DNA of 64,000 nucleotides, taken from Podocnemis expansa. Taxonomy: Eukaryota; Chordata; Testudines; Podocnemididae. How positions within the stretch are numbered: position 1 is the first letter of the stretch; each line of letters begins with the position of its first letter. The position numbers were made by a program, and so were the translations under genes. The stretch lies in assembly GCA_007922195.1 (NCBI GenBank), contig ML682122.1:1282147-1346146 (forward strand), given 5' to 3'. This document shows, piece after piece, positions 11,558 to 23,125 of this stretch. The notes under the pieces were generated by a model. The model worked only from the letters and a program-made list of their open reading frames with translations. It was not told the origin of the DNA and made no database searches.

Positions 11558-11983
11558 GGCTGTGTTCAGACGAGAATTTTGTTTCAAGACAACAGCTGTT
11601 GTTTCGAAATAAAATTTCTTATGTCCACACGATGTTTCATTTTTTTGAAAAAATGTGACCTGTTGTTTCAAAATGATGGCCATTATTCGAAACAGGAAAA
11701 CCTCACTTGAAATCAAAATAGTTGTTGTTTCAAAATGGCTGTTTCAAAACAACGGCATTCGGACACGTTGTTTCGAAACAACATCATTGTTTTCAAACAA
11801 CTGTTTTGAAACAACATGTCTGAATGGCCTTATTTACAGCCGTTTCAATAGCAGGCTTTCCCTTAATTTGAATTAACATTTTCTTAATTCAAATTAACTT
11901 ATTTCAAAATAAGGACTTTATTTCGAAATAACTCATTTCAAAATAACTTATTTTGAAATAACAGTTTACATGTGAACATAGCC
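11558..11983. mobile_element. Foldback MITE, AT-rich TTTCGAAA family (copy E)
   Basis: GGCTGTGTTCAGACG to TGTGAACATAGCC, flanked by TGC/TGT. The interior matches copies A and D (TTTCAATAGCAGGCTTTCCC, then TTAATTCAAATTAAC modules). Many TTTCGAAA sites are decayed to TTTCAAAA. Confidence 0.72.
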
Positions 11984-13254
11984 TGTGAGTTTTCATGCCT
12001 AAGCCAACCATGACATTTCTATTGAGTGGCTATGTTAGTCTAGAACTCACTGGCCATTGACTGTTTTAGTAGCTATCTCTTTGTTTTTGCCTTAGAATAT
12101 TCAAAAGAATAAGAAGATAATTTATTCTAAGCATATGTAAATAAATAAATTAAATTAGTAAAAGAAATCAAATTTACCCAGTGTCTGTGTCAGTGTCTCA
12201 TCCCCCTCAAGTGTACCCAAAGAATCTATTTTTTGAACAGCAAAATCTCATTTTGATAGTCTGTTGCCAGGTCAAAAGTCTATAGCTGTAGAAATAGCAT
12301 TTCTTATTTGTCTTGCATCAACAGCATTTCAGCATCTTTAAGGCTTCTGCTGATAGCCTTGATTTGTTTGTAAACTAAGAGCTGAGCGGTCAATGCCATC
12401 GTGATGCCAAATGTTCTATGAGTTAGGAACATACCCATTAAAACAGCTAAGCAGAGGAGATTAGACTTTGTTTTTGTTTTTGGTTTTTTTATTTGTTTGT
12501 TTTTTAGTGTCATAAGTTAAGGCATGTTGATTACAGTACTAATAGGCTATTCAGATAATCCACTGGCAGATGTGGTCACGCATCAGTTGAAACAAGATGG
12601 ATGCCATGGTGGAAGTCATCTCCAATATACAGAAGAATGTAAGTTTTCCATGGAGTTGTGACTCAGAGCCATAAAAAAGGTGGCAGCCATTTGGGGTGCA
12701 ATACTGACAAGGAAGGAAAAATGGGTTGCCATGGGATGCGGCTCAGCAAAATCAGAGGGACTGGAGGGTCATCTAGATCAATGCCCCCTCCAACTCCTTG
12801 AGGTACATGGCCCAATGCCATAAGACAGAGCAAGTCCTTCCTGTGTCACTTCAACCACAGTGCTAGGTAGGAAGGGTGCAAAGTGCCACTGGCTGCCAGT
12901 CTTCAGACCTGAGCAGGGAAGTGGTTCAGAACTGATCAGTCTCCCCACAGTACCTTATGGCCATGGGTGGCTTACTAGGATTTCAAGCATTTCCTCTTTT
13001 TTGGTCATCAATCCTCTGTCCTAGAAGTTCTTTGAAATAAAAGATGCCACCAAGCACCTCTCTCCCAGCTAAGTGGGACAGGCGTCAGTTTCTTATACCA
13101 GGGAGAAGGGTGAGGCCTGTAGGGAAGCACTGACTAATTTAATATAATTTAGTACTATTGCTACTACTACTACTTCTACTGCTACTCCTCCTCCTCCTAC
13201 TACTGGTTTTTAACTTATATTTATTTAATATGCTTGAAAAATTTTAAAAGTATT
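11984..13254. other. Intergenic stretch, simple repeats only
   Basis: No gene recognised. A CTA/CTC-rich triplet run (CTACTACTACTACTTCTACT and similar) lies at about 13155-13206. Confidence 0.5.
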
Positions 13255-13340
13255 TGAAAAATAAATTTGTTGGTCCAGTGCCACCAGCCTCCTTGTTTGT
13301 TTTGCTGAACTAGACTGACACAGCTACCATTTTGGAACTG
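13255..13340 (+). mobile_element. Penelope-like element 3' end fragment
   Basis: CCTCCTTGTTTGTTTTGCTG, then AACTAGACTGACACAGCTACC, matches the extreme end of the Penelope-like copies (compare 14690-14745 and 53341-53390). Confidence 0.55.
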
Positions 13341-13365
13341 GAGAAAGCATGTGTTGTTGATATTG

Positions 13366-13366
<1 letters not shown>

Positions 13367-13408
<42 letters not shown>
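13367..13408. repeat. (GAT)n microsatellite
   Basis: About fourteen uninterrupted GAT/ATG units. The minus-strand frame through it reads as poly-histidine, which is an artefact of the repeat. Confidence 0.95.
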
Positions 13409-13409
<1 letters not shown>

Positions 13410-14401
13410 CAATCAGCAAAGATCAGTGGAAAAGAAATTCAAATAGTAAATTCTATATTTAAACATTTGCTTTAAATTCCCAAATAATCCCAGAATTTGT
13501 AATGTCAACATTTTTTAAATGAAAAAGTCTAAACCGTTTGTATGCAGAAGTGTGTAAACATAACATTTTGACATTTCTTACTGAAATCAAATATTTCCTT
13601 TCTAATTGTCCACTACAAATGTAACATTTAATTTCAATGAATATTTTAACATAAACAATAATGGGAATGCATGGTTTCATTCTCAATTTCTATTGAACTA
13701 CCATAAATTATAAATTAAAATTTTCATTTCAATCTAATATTTTGAATAAGAAAAATCATTTCATGCTGAGATGACAACTGAAATTAAACCATCTTCTACT
13801 ACTACTTCTTTTTTTCCCCTCCAAAATGAATCATAATTTTTTCCTTCAAAATTTAGATTTTCCCACAGCATATTTTCATCATGACCTAACCAAATGTTCA
13901 AACTGATGGAGGGGTGGGAGGTATCATGGGAATAATGCTGAGTGGAATCAAGAAACATGAAAATGTTCAGGAATCCTGGCATGAACAATTTACAGTGCAA
14001 GAGAATGAGACTTTGAACATCCAGTGAAAGAAGGAAATAAGAGTTAAAATTAATATAAGTGAAGACAGAAGCAGGATCCTTGTATAAATATTTCCATCTT
14101 TCAAACAACCTTATAAGATTTGCAAATGAAATAATAAATTATTCCAGTGAAAACAGAATTACTCTGTGAGACTGGGAATGTTCCATGAAGACCAAGGCTA
14201 GCATGGAAAAGATATGAAACTAGCACATAGATGGAATTGTTTTCAGAAATTCTAGACTGGGACTGAATGGATCAGCCTTCAATGTCCCACTTGCCACTAA
14301 TTTTCTGGCTGACCATGGACATGCTTCTGGGACTAAAACTTTCTCAGTCAACAGGAGCTGGACACCTTGCCACACCAGGCACTTAGAAAATATCAGCCTA
14401 T
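13409..14401. other. AT-rich 3' flank of the first OR, nothing recognised
   Basis: Minus-strand frames of 60-115 codons occur here (for example 13761-14108), but I recognise no family or motif in them. Confidence 0.4.
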
Positions 14402-14419
14402 TGAAACAAACAAACAAAC

Positions 14420-14455
<36 letters not shown>
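14402..14455. repeat. (AAAC)n/(AAC)n microsatellite
   Basis: Compound A-rich repeat of CAAA then CAA units. It sits at the outer edge of a Penelope-like remnant. Confidence 0.9.
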
Positions 14456-14745
14456 AAAGGAGTCGTGTGTCACTTTAAGACTAACAGATTTATTTTTCGC
14501 ATGAGCATTCGTGGGAGAAAAACAAACAAGGGGTCCTGCGGCACTGCTGAAGGCTAACAAATTTATTTATCACATGAGCTTTCATGGGAGAAAAATCCCA
14601 CTTCATCAGACACTTTGAAGGGTGTGATAAAATAGGATTTTTTCCCTAAAGCTCATATGATAAATAAATATGTTAGTCTTTAGAACTGTCACAGGATGCC
14701 TTGTTTGTTTTGCTGAACTAGACTAAAACAGCTAACCCTTTGGAA
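14456..14745. mobile_element. Penelope-like element remnant: terminal repeats in inverted arrangement
   Basis: Two minus-oriented terminal-repeat pieces lie back to back (about 14456-14519 and 14521-14640). They are followed by a plus-oriented one (about 14640-14745) ending AACTAGACTAAAACAGC. Almost no coding sequence remains between the inverted repeats. The copy ends about 25 bp from the stop codon of the OR at 14770-15693, so any long transcript of that gene would run into it. Confidence 0.7.
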
Positions 14746-14769
14746 TCAGTCTGTTGGTTTACCCTTCAT

Positions 14770-15693
14770 TTATTTGAATTTTACCAATATTTTTCCTAAA
14801 GCTGTTTTTACCTCCTTGTTTCTCAAGCTGTAAATGATAGGGTTTATCATGGGGGTCAATATGCTGTACTGGATAGAGAGAATTTCATCCAGCACCACAG
14901 AGGAGATTGAGCTGGGTTTTATGTATCTGATAAAACCTGTGAGGTAGAATAAGCCCACCACAATCAAGTGAGAGCTACAGGTAGAGAAGGCTTTACACCT
15001 GCCCTCAGCAGAGCGTATCCTCAGAATTGTGGAGATGATATGAATGTAGGAGACTAGGGTACAGAAGAAGGCACTTAATCCCACTACCAGAATAGAAGTA
15101 AAAAGCAGCACTTGATTGGACAGGGTCACAGTGCACGATAGTTGTACTAGAGCAGGGAGCTCACAGCTGAAATGACTGATTTCATTAGGCCCACAGAAAT
15201 GCAACTTGAGCGCAATAATTGTGTTAAGCAGGGCCTGCAAGAACCCTATTGCCCATGCACCACTAACCAGTTCAACACAGATTGCTTTGCTCATTGTCTC
15301 CACATAACGCAGTGGCTCACAGATGGCAGCGTAACGGTCATAAGCCATGGCTGAGAGAATAAAAATTTCTGTACTAGCTGCAAGGGAAAAGAAGAATATC
15401 TGAGTAAGGCACCCATTGACAGAAATGGTTTTGTGCTCTTCTAGGGAATTCACCAATATCTGAGGGACAGTGGCTGAGGAATAGCAGATATCAACAAAGG
15501 CTAAATGGAACAAGAAGAAGTACATGGGTTTGTGAAAGCAAGTATCAGCTTTTATCACCAACATGATCATCATGTTTCCCCAAAAAGTAATGATGTATAT
15601 AACAAAAAACAACAGGAAGAGGAAAATCTGCATATGTGGGTCACTAGAAAGTCCCAGGAGAATAAATTCAGTCACTTCAGTTTGATTTTCCAT
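14770..15693 (-). CDS. Olfactory receptor, class II (intact)
   Basis: A seven-transmembrane, G-protein-coupled odorant receptor expected on the cilia of olfactory neurons. The 307 codons carry the OR signature in order: N-glycosylation site NQT (3-5), GN in TM1 (39-40), KPMYFF in TM2 (55-60), ECL1 cysteine 95, MAYDRYAAIC at the end of TM3 (116-125, alanine replacing the common valine), ECL2 cysteines 167/177/187, SY in TM5, KAFSTC in TM6 (234-239) and NPIIYSLRNKEV in TM7 (284-295). Length is typical and there are no stops. The start is the ATG at 15693, just downstream of a splice acceptor at 15720-15721. The subfamily is not assigned; the sequence suits the OR5/8/13 group better than the other ORs here. 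A Penelope-like remnant borders its 3' side. Confidence 0.93.
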   Translation of the reverse strand: MENQTEVTEFILLGLSSDPHMQIFLFLLFFVIYIITFWGNMMIMLVIKADTCFHKPMYFFLFHLAFVDICYSSATVPQILVNSLEEHKTISVNGCLTQIFFFSLAASTEIFILSAMAYDRYAAICEPLRYVETMSKAICVELVSGAWAIGFLQALLNTIIALKLHFCGPNEISHFSCELPALVQLSCTVTLSNQVLLFTSILVVGLSAFFCTLVSYIHIISTILRIRSAEGRCKAFSTCSSHLIVVGLFYLTGFIRYIKPSSISSVVLDEILSIQYSILTPMINPIIYSLRNKEVKTALGKILVKFK

Positions 15694-15719
15694 TCACATT
15701 TATTCAGGAACACCGTGAC

Positions 15720-15721
15720 CT
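15720..15721 (-). promoter_or_regulatory. Splice acceptor AG upstream of the minus-strand OR coding exon
   Basis: On the minus strand CTGCTCTTTCAG ends here, 26 nt before the ATG. A pyrimidine tract plus AG at this distance is usual for OR coding exons spliced to an upstream non-coding exon. Confidence 0.55.
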
Positions 15722-18700
15722 GAAAGAGCAGAAAATATAATGTTAAATAAACAAAATGAGCTAAATTCACAAAAAGACCCAGCAACTTAATTGCCACATT
15801 CATGCATTACAGTTTTACAATCAGGCCATAATAGTATTTGTGATCCTGGTAACTAGCTCTTGCTAATGCTGTTGGAGGAATTGGCTAAGTACTGACAAAG
15901 TCATACCTTGAAACCAGACTAGCTCATCAGTATATTAGTATTGCTGAAAATATATCTTAGACTTGTGAGGATATACTTATATTCTATAAAATACATTAAT
16001 CTTACTTATCATTGTATGTATTTCATGTCATAAGATGATATCTAAGGTTTTCTTTAAAATGGTAAGAAGCTTGTTCTGAGCTTGTGTGTGCAGTCAGGAG
16101 GGGAGACTTTCCTAAGAAGGACTATCAAAACTAACTACATCAGAGTGAAACATCACAATACTAAGACTTTCTCTCACCCATGAAGGTGCTCAAGGAATAG
16201 ATGGCTGACATGTGAATTCTTCTTCTCTTCTGTTTTCACAGGACTAGAGGTAGAAAACATGAACAGAGATCCCCAGGGTCAATTTGATAACATGCAGTTC
16301 CCATGTATTACAAAAGTTTGATCATCATTTGGAACCCACAGACTGTAATTCATTACAGTGCATGGTTCCTGCTTTAAAGAACCTGAAAATAATGTCCTAA
16401 ATTTTGTTTTCTACTTTATATCTCCTTAGTTAGGTAAGTATATTCTAATATTCACAAAATCCCCTGTCAGTTCAGGCTACAAGATCTCTTAGACTCTCCT
16501 TTTGAAGCTGTTCACTGTGGTTAACTAACTGCAGAGGTTTTGCAGCAAGTGTAGCACACCAAAATGAATATCAGTCAACAAGTGGACAGGATGTACGGTC
16601 AGTGATGTGGTGGAGAAAAGTTCTGCTATAAGGCAAGGAACTAACTGATTAACAAGGAAAATAATGTTAAACTATATGATGAAACAACCAGAGTAAAAAG
16701 CCATCAGGTCATGATAACAAGCAATGGCCAATAATGCATCCCAGCTGAAGAAATCATGAAAACAATAAGAAAGGAAATCGCCAAAGAAACCTGGAAAAAT
16801 GTATATGACAATCCATTCATGGACAGTGACGAGAGAGATCAAACCTATCAGTGACAGTGGATTCCTGAACACATTTTTTTGTGGAAGGACACTTCAAAAG
16901 AGAGTTGGAGAAAACCATTATAAGCACACATGAGCACCCATCAGGGTTGAATTACCTACAAAGGAAATGTGACTGACAGAACTGTTTCCTGAAATGCACA
17001 GTGTGTTCAGAAAAAGGAAGAGATGGTGCAACAGATAAAGAACACCTGTAGCAACTGGCTTGGAGAGATTATAGGAACAGACAGAGTCAGCTTGCCAGGT
17101 ATCTGCACCAGCAAATTGGTGACAAGTACAAATTTAAGAGACCATTTGTGTTTATGACCACTGAACTGAAGCTGGTGTCCACATTTTCCAGACTACTGTG
17201 CCTCTTTGAGTTGTCTTCCATATACCAACCTTTCATTGCACTTAAAAACTACATGCTTATAATATCAACCATTAAAATATAAAAGTGTCACAGTGCACTC
17301 TTACTGAAAAAATGTTTTTCTCTTTTTTTTACCATCCAGTTATAAAATAAAAATTTGAAATAGAAATTGTATACTTGCATTTCAGCACATAATATGCAGA
17401 ACAGTTATTTAAAAAAATCACTATGCATATGAAATTTAGTTTGTACTGACATTGGTAGTGAGATTCTGAAGCTTTTTGGAAAATTAGGAAATATCTGGAT
17501 GAGTTAATATACCCTATTGGAGAACTCTATATTTCCCCAGGCTGAGGTTCAGTTCTCTAAAGAATGAAGAGACTAGTTTTTGTTCTGTTTTGGAACCAGG
17601 CAATTGTTTCAGACTGAACAGTGCAGACAAACAGACTGGACACAGGCATAGTAAGAAGACAAACAAGCCCTGATTAATTGATGTTGCCATACTAGAAGAG
17701 GGATACACAAGAGACAAACAAGAAGAGAAGATCCTGATGTATGAAGAATTTAGCCATGAAGGGGAACAAGTATGAAAAACTGGAATGAAAATGATAGCAT
17801 TAATTATTGCAATACTTGGAGTGATGCATATGGGCATTAAGGAGCAACCCAAGAACTGGTTTGTGGTATAAGATATGAGGATTAGTGATCTGCAGCAGAC
17901 AGCTCTCTAAGGTACAGACAGAATGTTAAGGAAGATCAAAGAAGAACAAGTGCATTTGAATACCTAAAGTACAGTAAATTTACAGAGTATTTAACAAAGT
18001 TCCTGACTAACCAAATCTATAAATACAGTTTGGGATCTGGATTTGTTGGTGACTCATGGGGATCAATTTCAGACAGTAGCTTTCTCCTCTTTAAGTTTAA
18101 AGATCATATATGTGGTGAAGACTGTTTATATAAATCCCTTTTATGCAATAGTTGGAGACAGTAACATGAATCATAATAAAAGAAATTGTCCAATAAACAC
18201 ATCAGGGTACAGTGGCATAACAGAAAGGGCTTTGAGATTGAAAGGGAATGGGACTCCCGTATTTAAATCCCTTTAGATCCTTTGAAAATCCCACCTAATG
18301 AGACTTTTGATTCAGCATCCTGCCCATCTAACTATCAATCTGTTCATACAGAACAGAAATTATCAACCTATTATGGATTTGAACAGCTATTTTGATATGT
18401 TTATAAAAGAGTTGGGAATGAAGCCAATGTTCTATCCAGCATCATATCTATGTTTATCTCCACTTGTCTCTGAGTAGAAACTAAACATCTCCTCCATTAT
18501 CAGATTTTCAGACATATACCTTTGTAGAGAGATAGACTTTGGAGCAGAATCTGAGTGTCACCATGGGCCTATTCTGGTATACCAGGTGAACTGAAAGGAC
18601 AAACACCTTTTCCGGAGGGTATCCTGACCTAACCTTGCCATTCCCTAAACCTCCCTACATGCAACACAAAACATAAGATACTGTTAACATGCACCACGTC

Positions 18701-19360
18701 TGTTGTCTCAGTGCTACCTGAAAAGCAAGAGTAGAGAAAAAGAGAGAGTGAGAGAGGTGGGTAGTCCAAAAAACTTAGTTTTTGCCAGGAGGACAGAGTC
18801 TGGTAGCCTCTGTTCGAAACATATAAAGAAATATAAGTATGAATTAACTCACCTTCCTTTTAAACATCAATGGGAAATATGATGAGAACATCTGATTTGG
18901 GATTTTCTCCTACTATTCTCATAGTATACTGACTGACTTATTAATTGTTTTATCTAATATCTCTATCTGCTTTTCAAACACAACATCAGAAGACAACAAA
19001 TATCTGTGGACCCACAGCAGTGAATAATTAGGAATGGAGCAAGAGCCGGTTTTCACCAGACTTCCAGACTAGGACTTGATACTTGAGAGATGTTTAAGTG
19101 TTGTCTTGTTCCCCCTGGGACAAGATCCCCAAAGTTCACATTCTGCAATTAACCCTTCTGCAATGGTGAGCTGGCAGGACAAGGGCCAGGTTCTATACCT
19201 AGGGGTTTCCAAGTAATGTACAGTGCCAACTGGCTCGAGCTCCCACCCAGTCCTCTGGGAAATCATGAGCTATTCCCTGGGCCCCCAAAAGGGGTAAGGC
19301 TTCCCCACTCACAGCCACGAGTCTGAGTGTTGTATTCAGAGATTTAAATATTAGTAAAAG
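15722..19360. other. Intergenic stretch, no gene recognised
   Basis: AT-rich sequence with short chance frames. Minus-strand frames at 16672-16872 and 17514-17852 are hydrophobic but lack OR hallmarks in a readable order, so I do not call them. Confidence 0.4.
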
Positions 19361-19372
19361 AGTATGTAAAAT

Positions 19373-19518
19373 CCAATAGCAGAAATCAGCACCAACCTGA
19401 AGAATCAGTATAGAACAAGGTTTCCAACATAATCTCACACAGCATAGCAGAACATATAAACCCAGTAGCAAAACCAGCACTGATCTGGAGAATTAGTGCA
19501 AAACAGGGTTCCCAACAA
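19373..19518 (+). repeat. Two-unit direct repeat, period about 88 bp
   Basis: AATAGCAGAAATCAGCACCA...GGTTTCCAAC near 19373 is repeated with substitutions as AGTAGCAAAACCAGCACTGA...GGTTCCCAAC near 19461. It may be part of an unidentified LTR-like repeat covering about 19040-19520. Confidence 0.55.
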
Positions 19519-19559
19519 ACTTCAGAGTATGGAAGGACTGTCTTTCATGACAGCTGCTC

Positions 19560-19870
19560 ACTGGCTCCGCCCACTGGTCTGTCAGCCCCATCCACTGGTC
19601 ACTCATGCTCTGCTTTCACCATCTGCTGGCTCCATCGCTGTCTGCCAGCTCCACCTGCTGGCCACTCCCACCATCCGCTGGCTCTGCCCACTGTCTTCCA
19701 GTTCCATCCACTGATCACTCAAACCACCGCCCGCTGGCTCCTTCGCTTTCCTCTAGCTCCATCCCCTGGTCTCTCACGCCGTCCACCCCATGCTACTCCT
19801 CTCACCACCCACTGGCTTTTCCTGTGGTCTGCCGGCTCCACCCACTGGCACTCCATCTGCTGTTCCTCGT
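19560..19870. repeat. Degenerate minisatellite, CTGGCTCCxCCCACTGGTC units
   Basis: Imperfect copies of a roughly 25-35 bp phrase built around CTGGCTCC and CCACTGGTCACTC occur at least eight times. Confidence 0.6.
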
Positions 19871-19926
19871 CTGTGATTTCAGCTCAGAGAGAAGGATTTT
19901 CCTTTTCTCAGTGATTTCAGATCAAA

Positions 19927-20624
19927 GGCTGTGTTCACACAGCACTTTTGTTTCGAAACAACCTCCTTGTTTCGAAACAAAAAAAAACATGTTCACATGA
20001 CACACAGTTGTTTCAAAACAAGGGGAAGCCCTTGTTTTGAANNNNNNNNNNNNNNNNNNNNNNNNNNNNNNNNNNNNNNNNNNNNNNNNNNNNNNNNNNN
20101 NNNNNNNNNNNNNNNNNNNNNNNNNNNNNNNNNNNNNNNNNNNNNNNNNNNNNNNNNNNNNNNNNNNNNNNNNNNNNNNNNNNNNNNNNNNNNNNNNNNN
20201 NNNNNNNNNNNNNNNNNNNNNNNNNNNNNNNNNNNNNNNNNNNNNNNNNNNNNNNNNNNNNNNNNNNNNNNNNNNNNNNNNNNNNNNNNNNNNNNNNNNN
20301 NNNNNNNNNNNNNNNNNNNNNNNNNNNNNNNNNNNNNNNNNNNNNNNNNNNNNNNNNNNNNNNNNNNNNNNNNNNNNNNNNNNNNNNNNNNNNNNNNNNN
20401 NNNNNNNNNNNNNNNNNNNNNNNNNNNNNNNNNNNNNNNNNCCAGGGGTAACGAAATAGCATGTTCACACTGTGAACTTGCTATTTCGTTTCCCGCTTTT
20501 TTTCTTATTTCGAATTAACATTTTGTTAATTTGAAATAAGATATTTTGAAATAAGTTATTGTTTCGAAACAAGTTGTTTTGACACAACTTGTTTCGAAAT
20601 AACCCTGTGTGTGTGAACACAGCC
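19927..20624. mobile_element. Foldback element, GC-core TTTCGAAA family (copy F), containing an assembly gap
   Basis: Inverted termini GGCTGTGTTCACAC and GTGTGAACACAGCC with AAA on both sides (19924-19926, 20625-20627). The arms hold TTGTTTCGAAACAA modules. The 400-N gap removes most of the core. Just right of the gap is the central palindrome GAAATAGCATGTTCAC / GTGAACTTGCTATTTC, shared with the elements at 39140, 57647 and 60740. Confidence 0.75.
20042..20441. other. Assembly gap (400 N)
   Basis: Exactly 400 N, probably a fixed-size or estimated gap. True content is unknown. Open frames drawn across it are meaningless. Confidence 0.98.
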
Positions 20625-20627
20625 AAA

Positions 20628-21862
20628 GAGTGTCTCCTCTCTCAGTGATTTTAGCTCTTAAACCTTACATATCTGCCAACAGCTTCTCTCATTAAAATAA
20701 CAAAAGAAAGGCTTCATAGAAAGCCTGACCAGATTTATTTTTTGACAGTGGGGCCAGGGAGTGAAGTATCATCTCAGACATTAGCTCCAAACTGAACTGA
20801 TGCAAAATATCCCACCCCTGCCTTAACTTTCCCAGGCTGAAACAGGCAGTGGCCTCTCTTACTGGCTTTTTTGTTTTGTTTGGTTTGGTTTTTTTTTCTA
20901 AGGGTAGCTTTTACCATTTAACTAACCCAAACAGACTTTGAACAATCAAGAGAGTAGCATATGGCAAAAGACAGTATTTCATGTTTCCTTTCAGTAGAAT
21001 TACAGATATTGACAGATTTGTGATAGCAAAAACAAAACAAACAAACAAACATTACCCACATTGCTCTGCACCCATGGTGCAACTAAGCTAATATGTTCTT
21101 TGTCCTCATGCAAATACAAAACCTATGCATATTAGTTGCCCCCCTCCCCCACAGCTGTTAGGCACAGCTTCTAAGCCTGCTTTACAGTAACTAGCATCCA
21201 GTAACACTGTGTTGGTTCAGCCCTTAAATGGCACCTATCAAGAAATAAAAAAGTGAGTAATGAAGCTCAGATTATCAAAGGTGTCTGTAGGATAAGTATC
21301 CAATCTTAAGAAGAGGCATCTACAGCAAGATTCACATTTTCAAAACAGCCTTAGGAGACAGAAATCAAAATAACAATTGTTTCATCTCCCCTATACTCCT
21401 TTCAAGAGCCTATCCATAAAGATCACTAGCAATTAGTGGATCAGAACCCATAAGAAATGGCCAGTAGATAGATATCCATGTAGTAAGATGAACACTAGTC
21501 TGCCTCTGCAGGTGCTGTATTTTTACTCTGTGGCCTGATAAAATTGTATTTCTTTCTCCAAGGTGGAGCTCCTCCCTTTCAGGACTATTCCAAGTTGCAG
21601 CCTGGCTGGCATTTTCATTGGAGTTTCTTCCATGTTTGGCCATCCCTGGGTCTGGCCAAGTGGCAGACGGGTATTGGGAGGGTTGGTATTAGGGGGGTCC
21701 CACCCTTTACCCCAGGCCTCAATCCAGGGACCCTATGAGTAGCAACCTACAACAAATGAGTCAAGGAGAGCTCCTGGCTTCCCTGGGTCTCCGGTCTATC
21801 GTTCCACTGGTCCTGGTCTTCCCTCTGAAACCAGGATGGGTTTTCACCACCTCCTTCCCTAG
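20628..21862. other. Intergenic stretch, nothing recognised
   Basis: Only short T-rich and CAAA-rich runs (near 20870-20900 and 21025-21053) were seen. Confidence 0.4.
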
Positions 21863-23125
21863 ATCCAAAGGGGCAGCCATGTTAGTCTACTTCAGCAAAA
21901 GAAGCAAGGAATTCTGTGGCACTTAGAGACTAAAAGATTTATTTATCTCATGAGCTTTCATGGGAGAAAATCCCACTTTGCCAGACACTTTGAAGATGGG
22001 GGAACCTACAGAATAGGCCAACTTTGCCCACACATCTGCACAAAAGACACCATCATAGGATTTAATCAAGCCAGCTACTCCCTCAAGTGCTCATTCACCT
22101 GCTCATTCACTAATGTGATTTATGTCATTCTGTGTCAGAAATGCCCCCCACACCTTATACATTAGACAAACAGGACAATCCCTGTGCAAAAGAACAAATG
22201 GGCACAAAACTAACATCAGAAATCACAACATGCAAAAACCAGTTGCTGAGCACTTCCATCTTTCTAATCACTCTGTGGATGTGTGAAAGAATGCTGTGTA
22301 ATAAATCTTTTGCTGTGAGAAAATGCAGGCCTAAGGGATTTCAAACTGGTGCCTCTCTGTACTTCCTCCCCACCTTTCTCCAAATACCAAGCATCCTTAG
22401 TACATACCATCCTGTATCTTATCATACCGGCACAAGCTGTTTCCTGTTGCTATCAACTTATTGACTCTCTTTCCCTCTGACCTTGGTCCCTTTTAAGAAA
22501 TAATGTTACCCTGTACCAGTAAGAAAATTTTAGATCTTATTACTGCTACTTTATGTGTATGCATATATGATAATGTTCCTGATAGGCTATAAAAGTTTCT
22601 GCAATGCATGACAGGGGCAGAGGCCAACACCCAACTGCTTTCCTCACTGGTGATTTCTTTTACTTATCTGTAATAAACTGTTACCTTTGATACTGTACTC
22701 AAGTTTTATGTTTTAGTTGTAGTTGTCTATGGCAGATGACTTGTTAATGACTGTGCTCAGTAAGTGAATGGGACATCAGGACTTCAAAGAAAACAGCAGA
22801 ATTAGAATTGATACACAGATTAGATTGTGTGAAAACTGTATTAAATCATGACTATGACTTCTTTTCCCATTGCAAGTGATTTGACTTCACCCGTCTCTAT
22901 ATAAGCTGTTTCCCAGTGTTTGAATCTTAACAAATGGTCTGATTTGCTGCTACTGTATGACCTGATCCTATGTCTTATACTATGTTGCCTTTATTTTCAT
23001 TCAATGCTGTAAGTTCCCCCACCTTCAAAGCACCTGATAAGGCAGGATTTTCTCCCACAAAAGCTCATGCAATAAATAATTCTTTTAGTTTCTAAATGCC
23101 TCAGGACTCCTTGCTTCTTTTCCTT
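21863..23125 (+). mobile_element. Penelope-like element: inverted end, GIY-YIG region, direct 3' end
   Basis: The left 150 bp is an inverted copy of the element end (TAGTCTAC.., GCACTTAGAGACTAAAAG, AGCTTTCATGGGAGAAAATC). A coding region follows on the plus strand: IGQLCPHICTKD, then TNVIYVILCQKCP, matching the cysteine-rich start of the Penelope GIY-YIG nuclease (the 'VIY' box). After a frameshift comes RQTGQSLCKRTNGHK, then KPVAEHFHLSNHSVD. The 3' UTR and a plus-oriented terminal repeat end near 23115. In Penelope-like elements the GIY-YIG domain is the C-terminal endonuclease. The reverse-transcriptase part is absent, stops and frameshifts abound, and the copy is dead. The flanks give only a poor candidate duplication. 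Confidence 0.8.

Noticed and set aside
13221..13412. Minus-strand frame starting with fourteen histidines
   Set aside because: Translation of a GAT microsatellite, followed by Penelope-like repeat sequence.
16672..16872. Possible minus-strand OR pseudogene (LLAIACYHDLMAF wording)
   Set aside because: Only a faint resemblance to the TM3 motif; no further OR blocks up- or downstream in order.
17514..17852. Hydrophobic 112-codon minus-strand frame
   Set aside because: No recognisable receptor motif; hydrophobicity alone is not enough.
19931..20518. Open frames spanning the 400-N gaps here and at 39287-40096
   Set aside because: N runs have no stop codons, so the frames are artefacts.
23041..23070. 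Intact hammerhead ribozyme in the direct terminal repeat
   Set aside because: This copy has CTGATAAGGC instead of CTGATGA and AAAA instead of GAAA; only the hairpin is kept.
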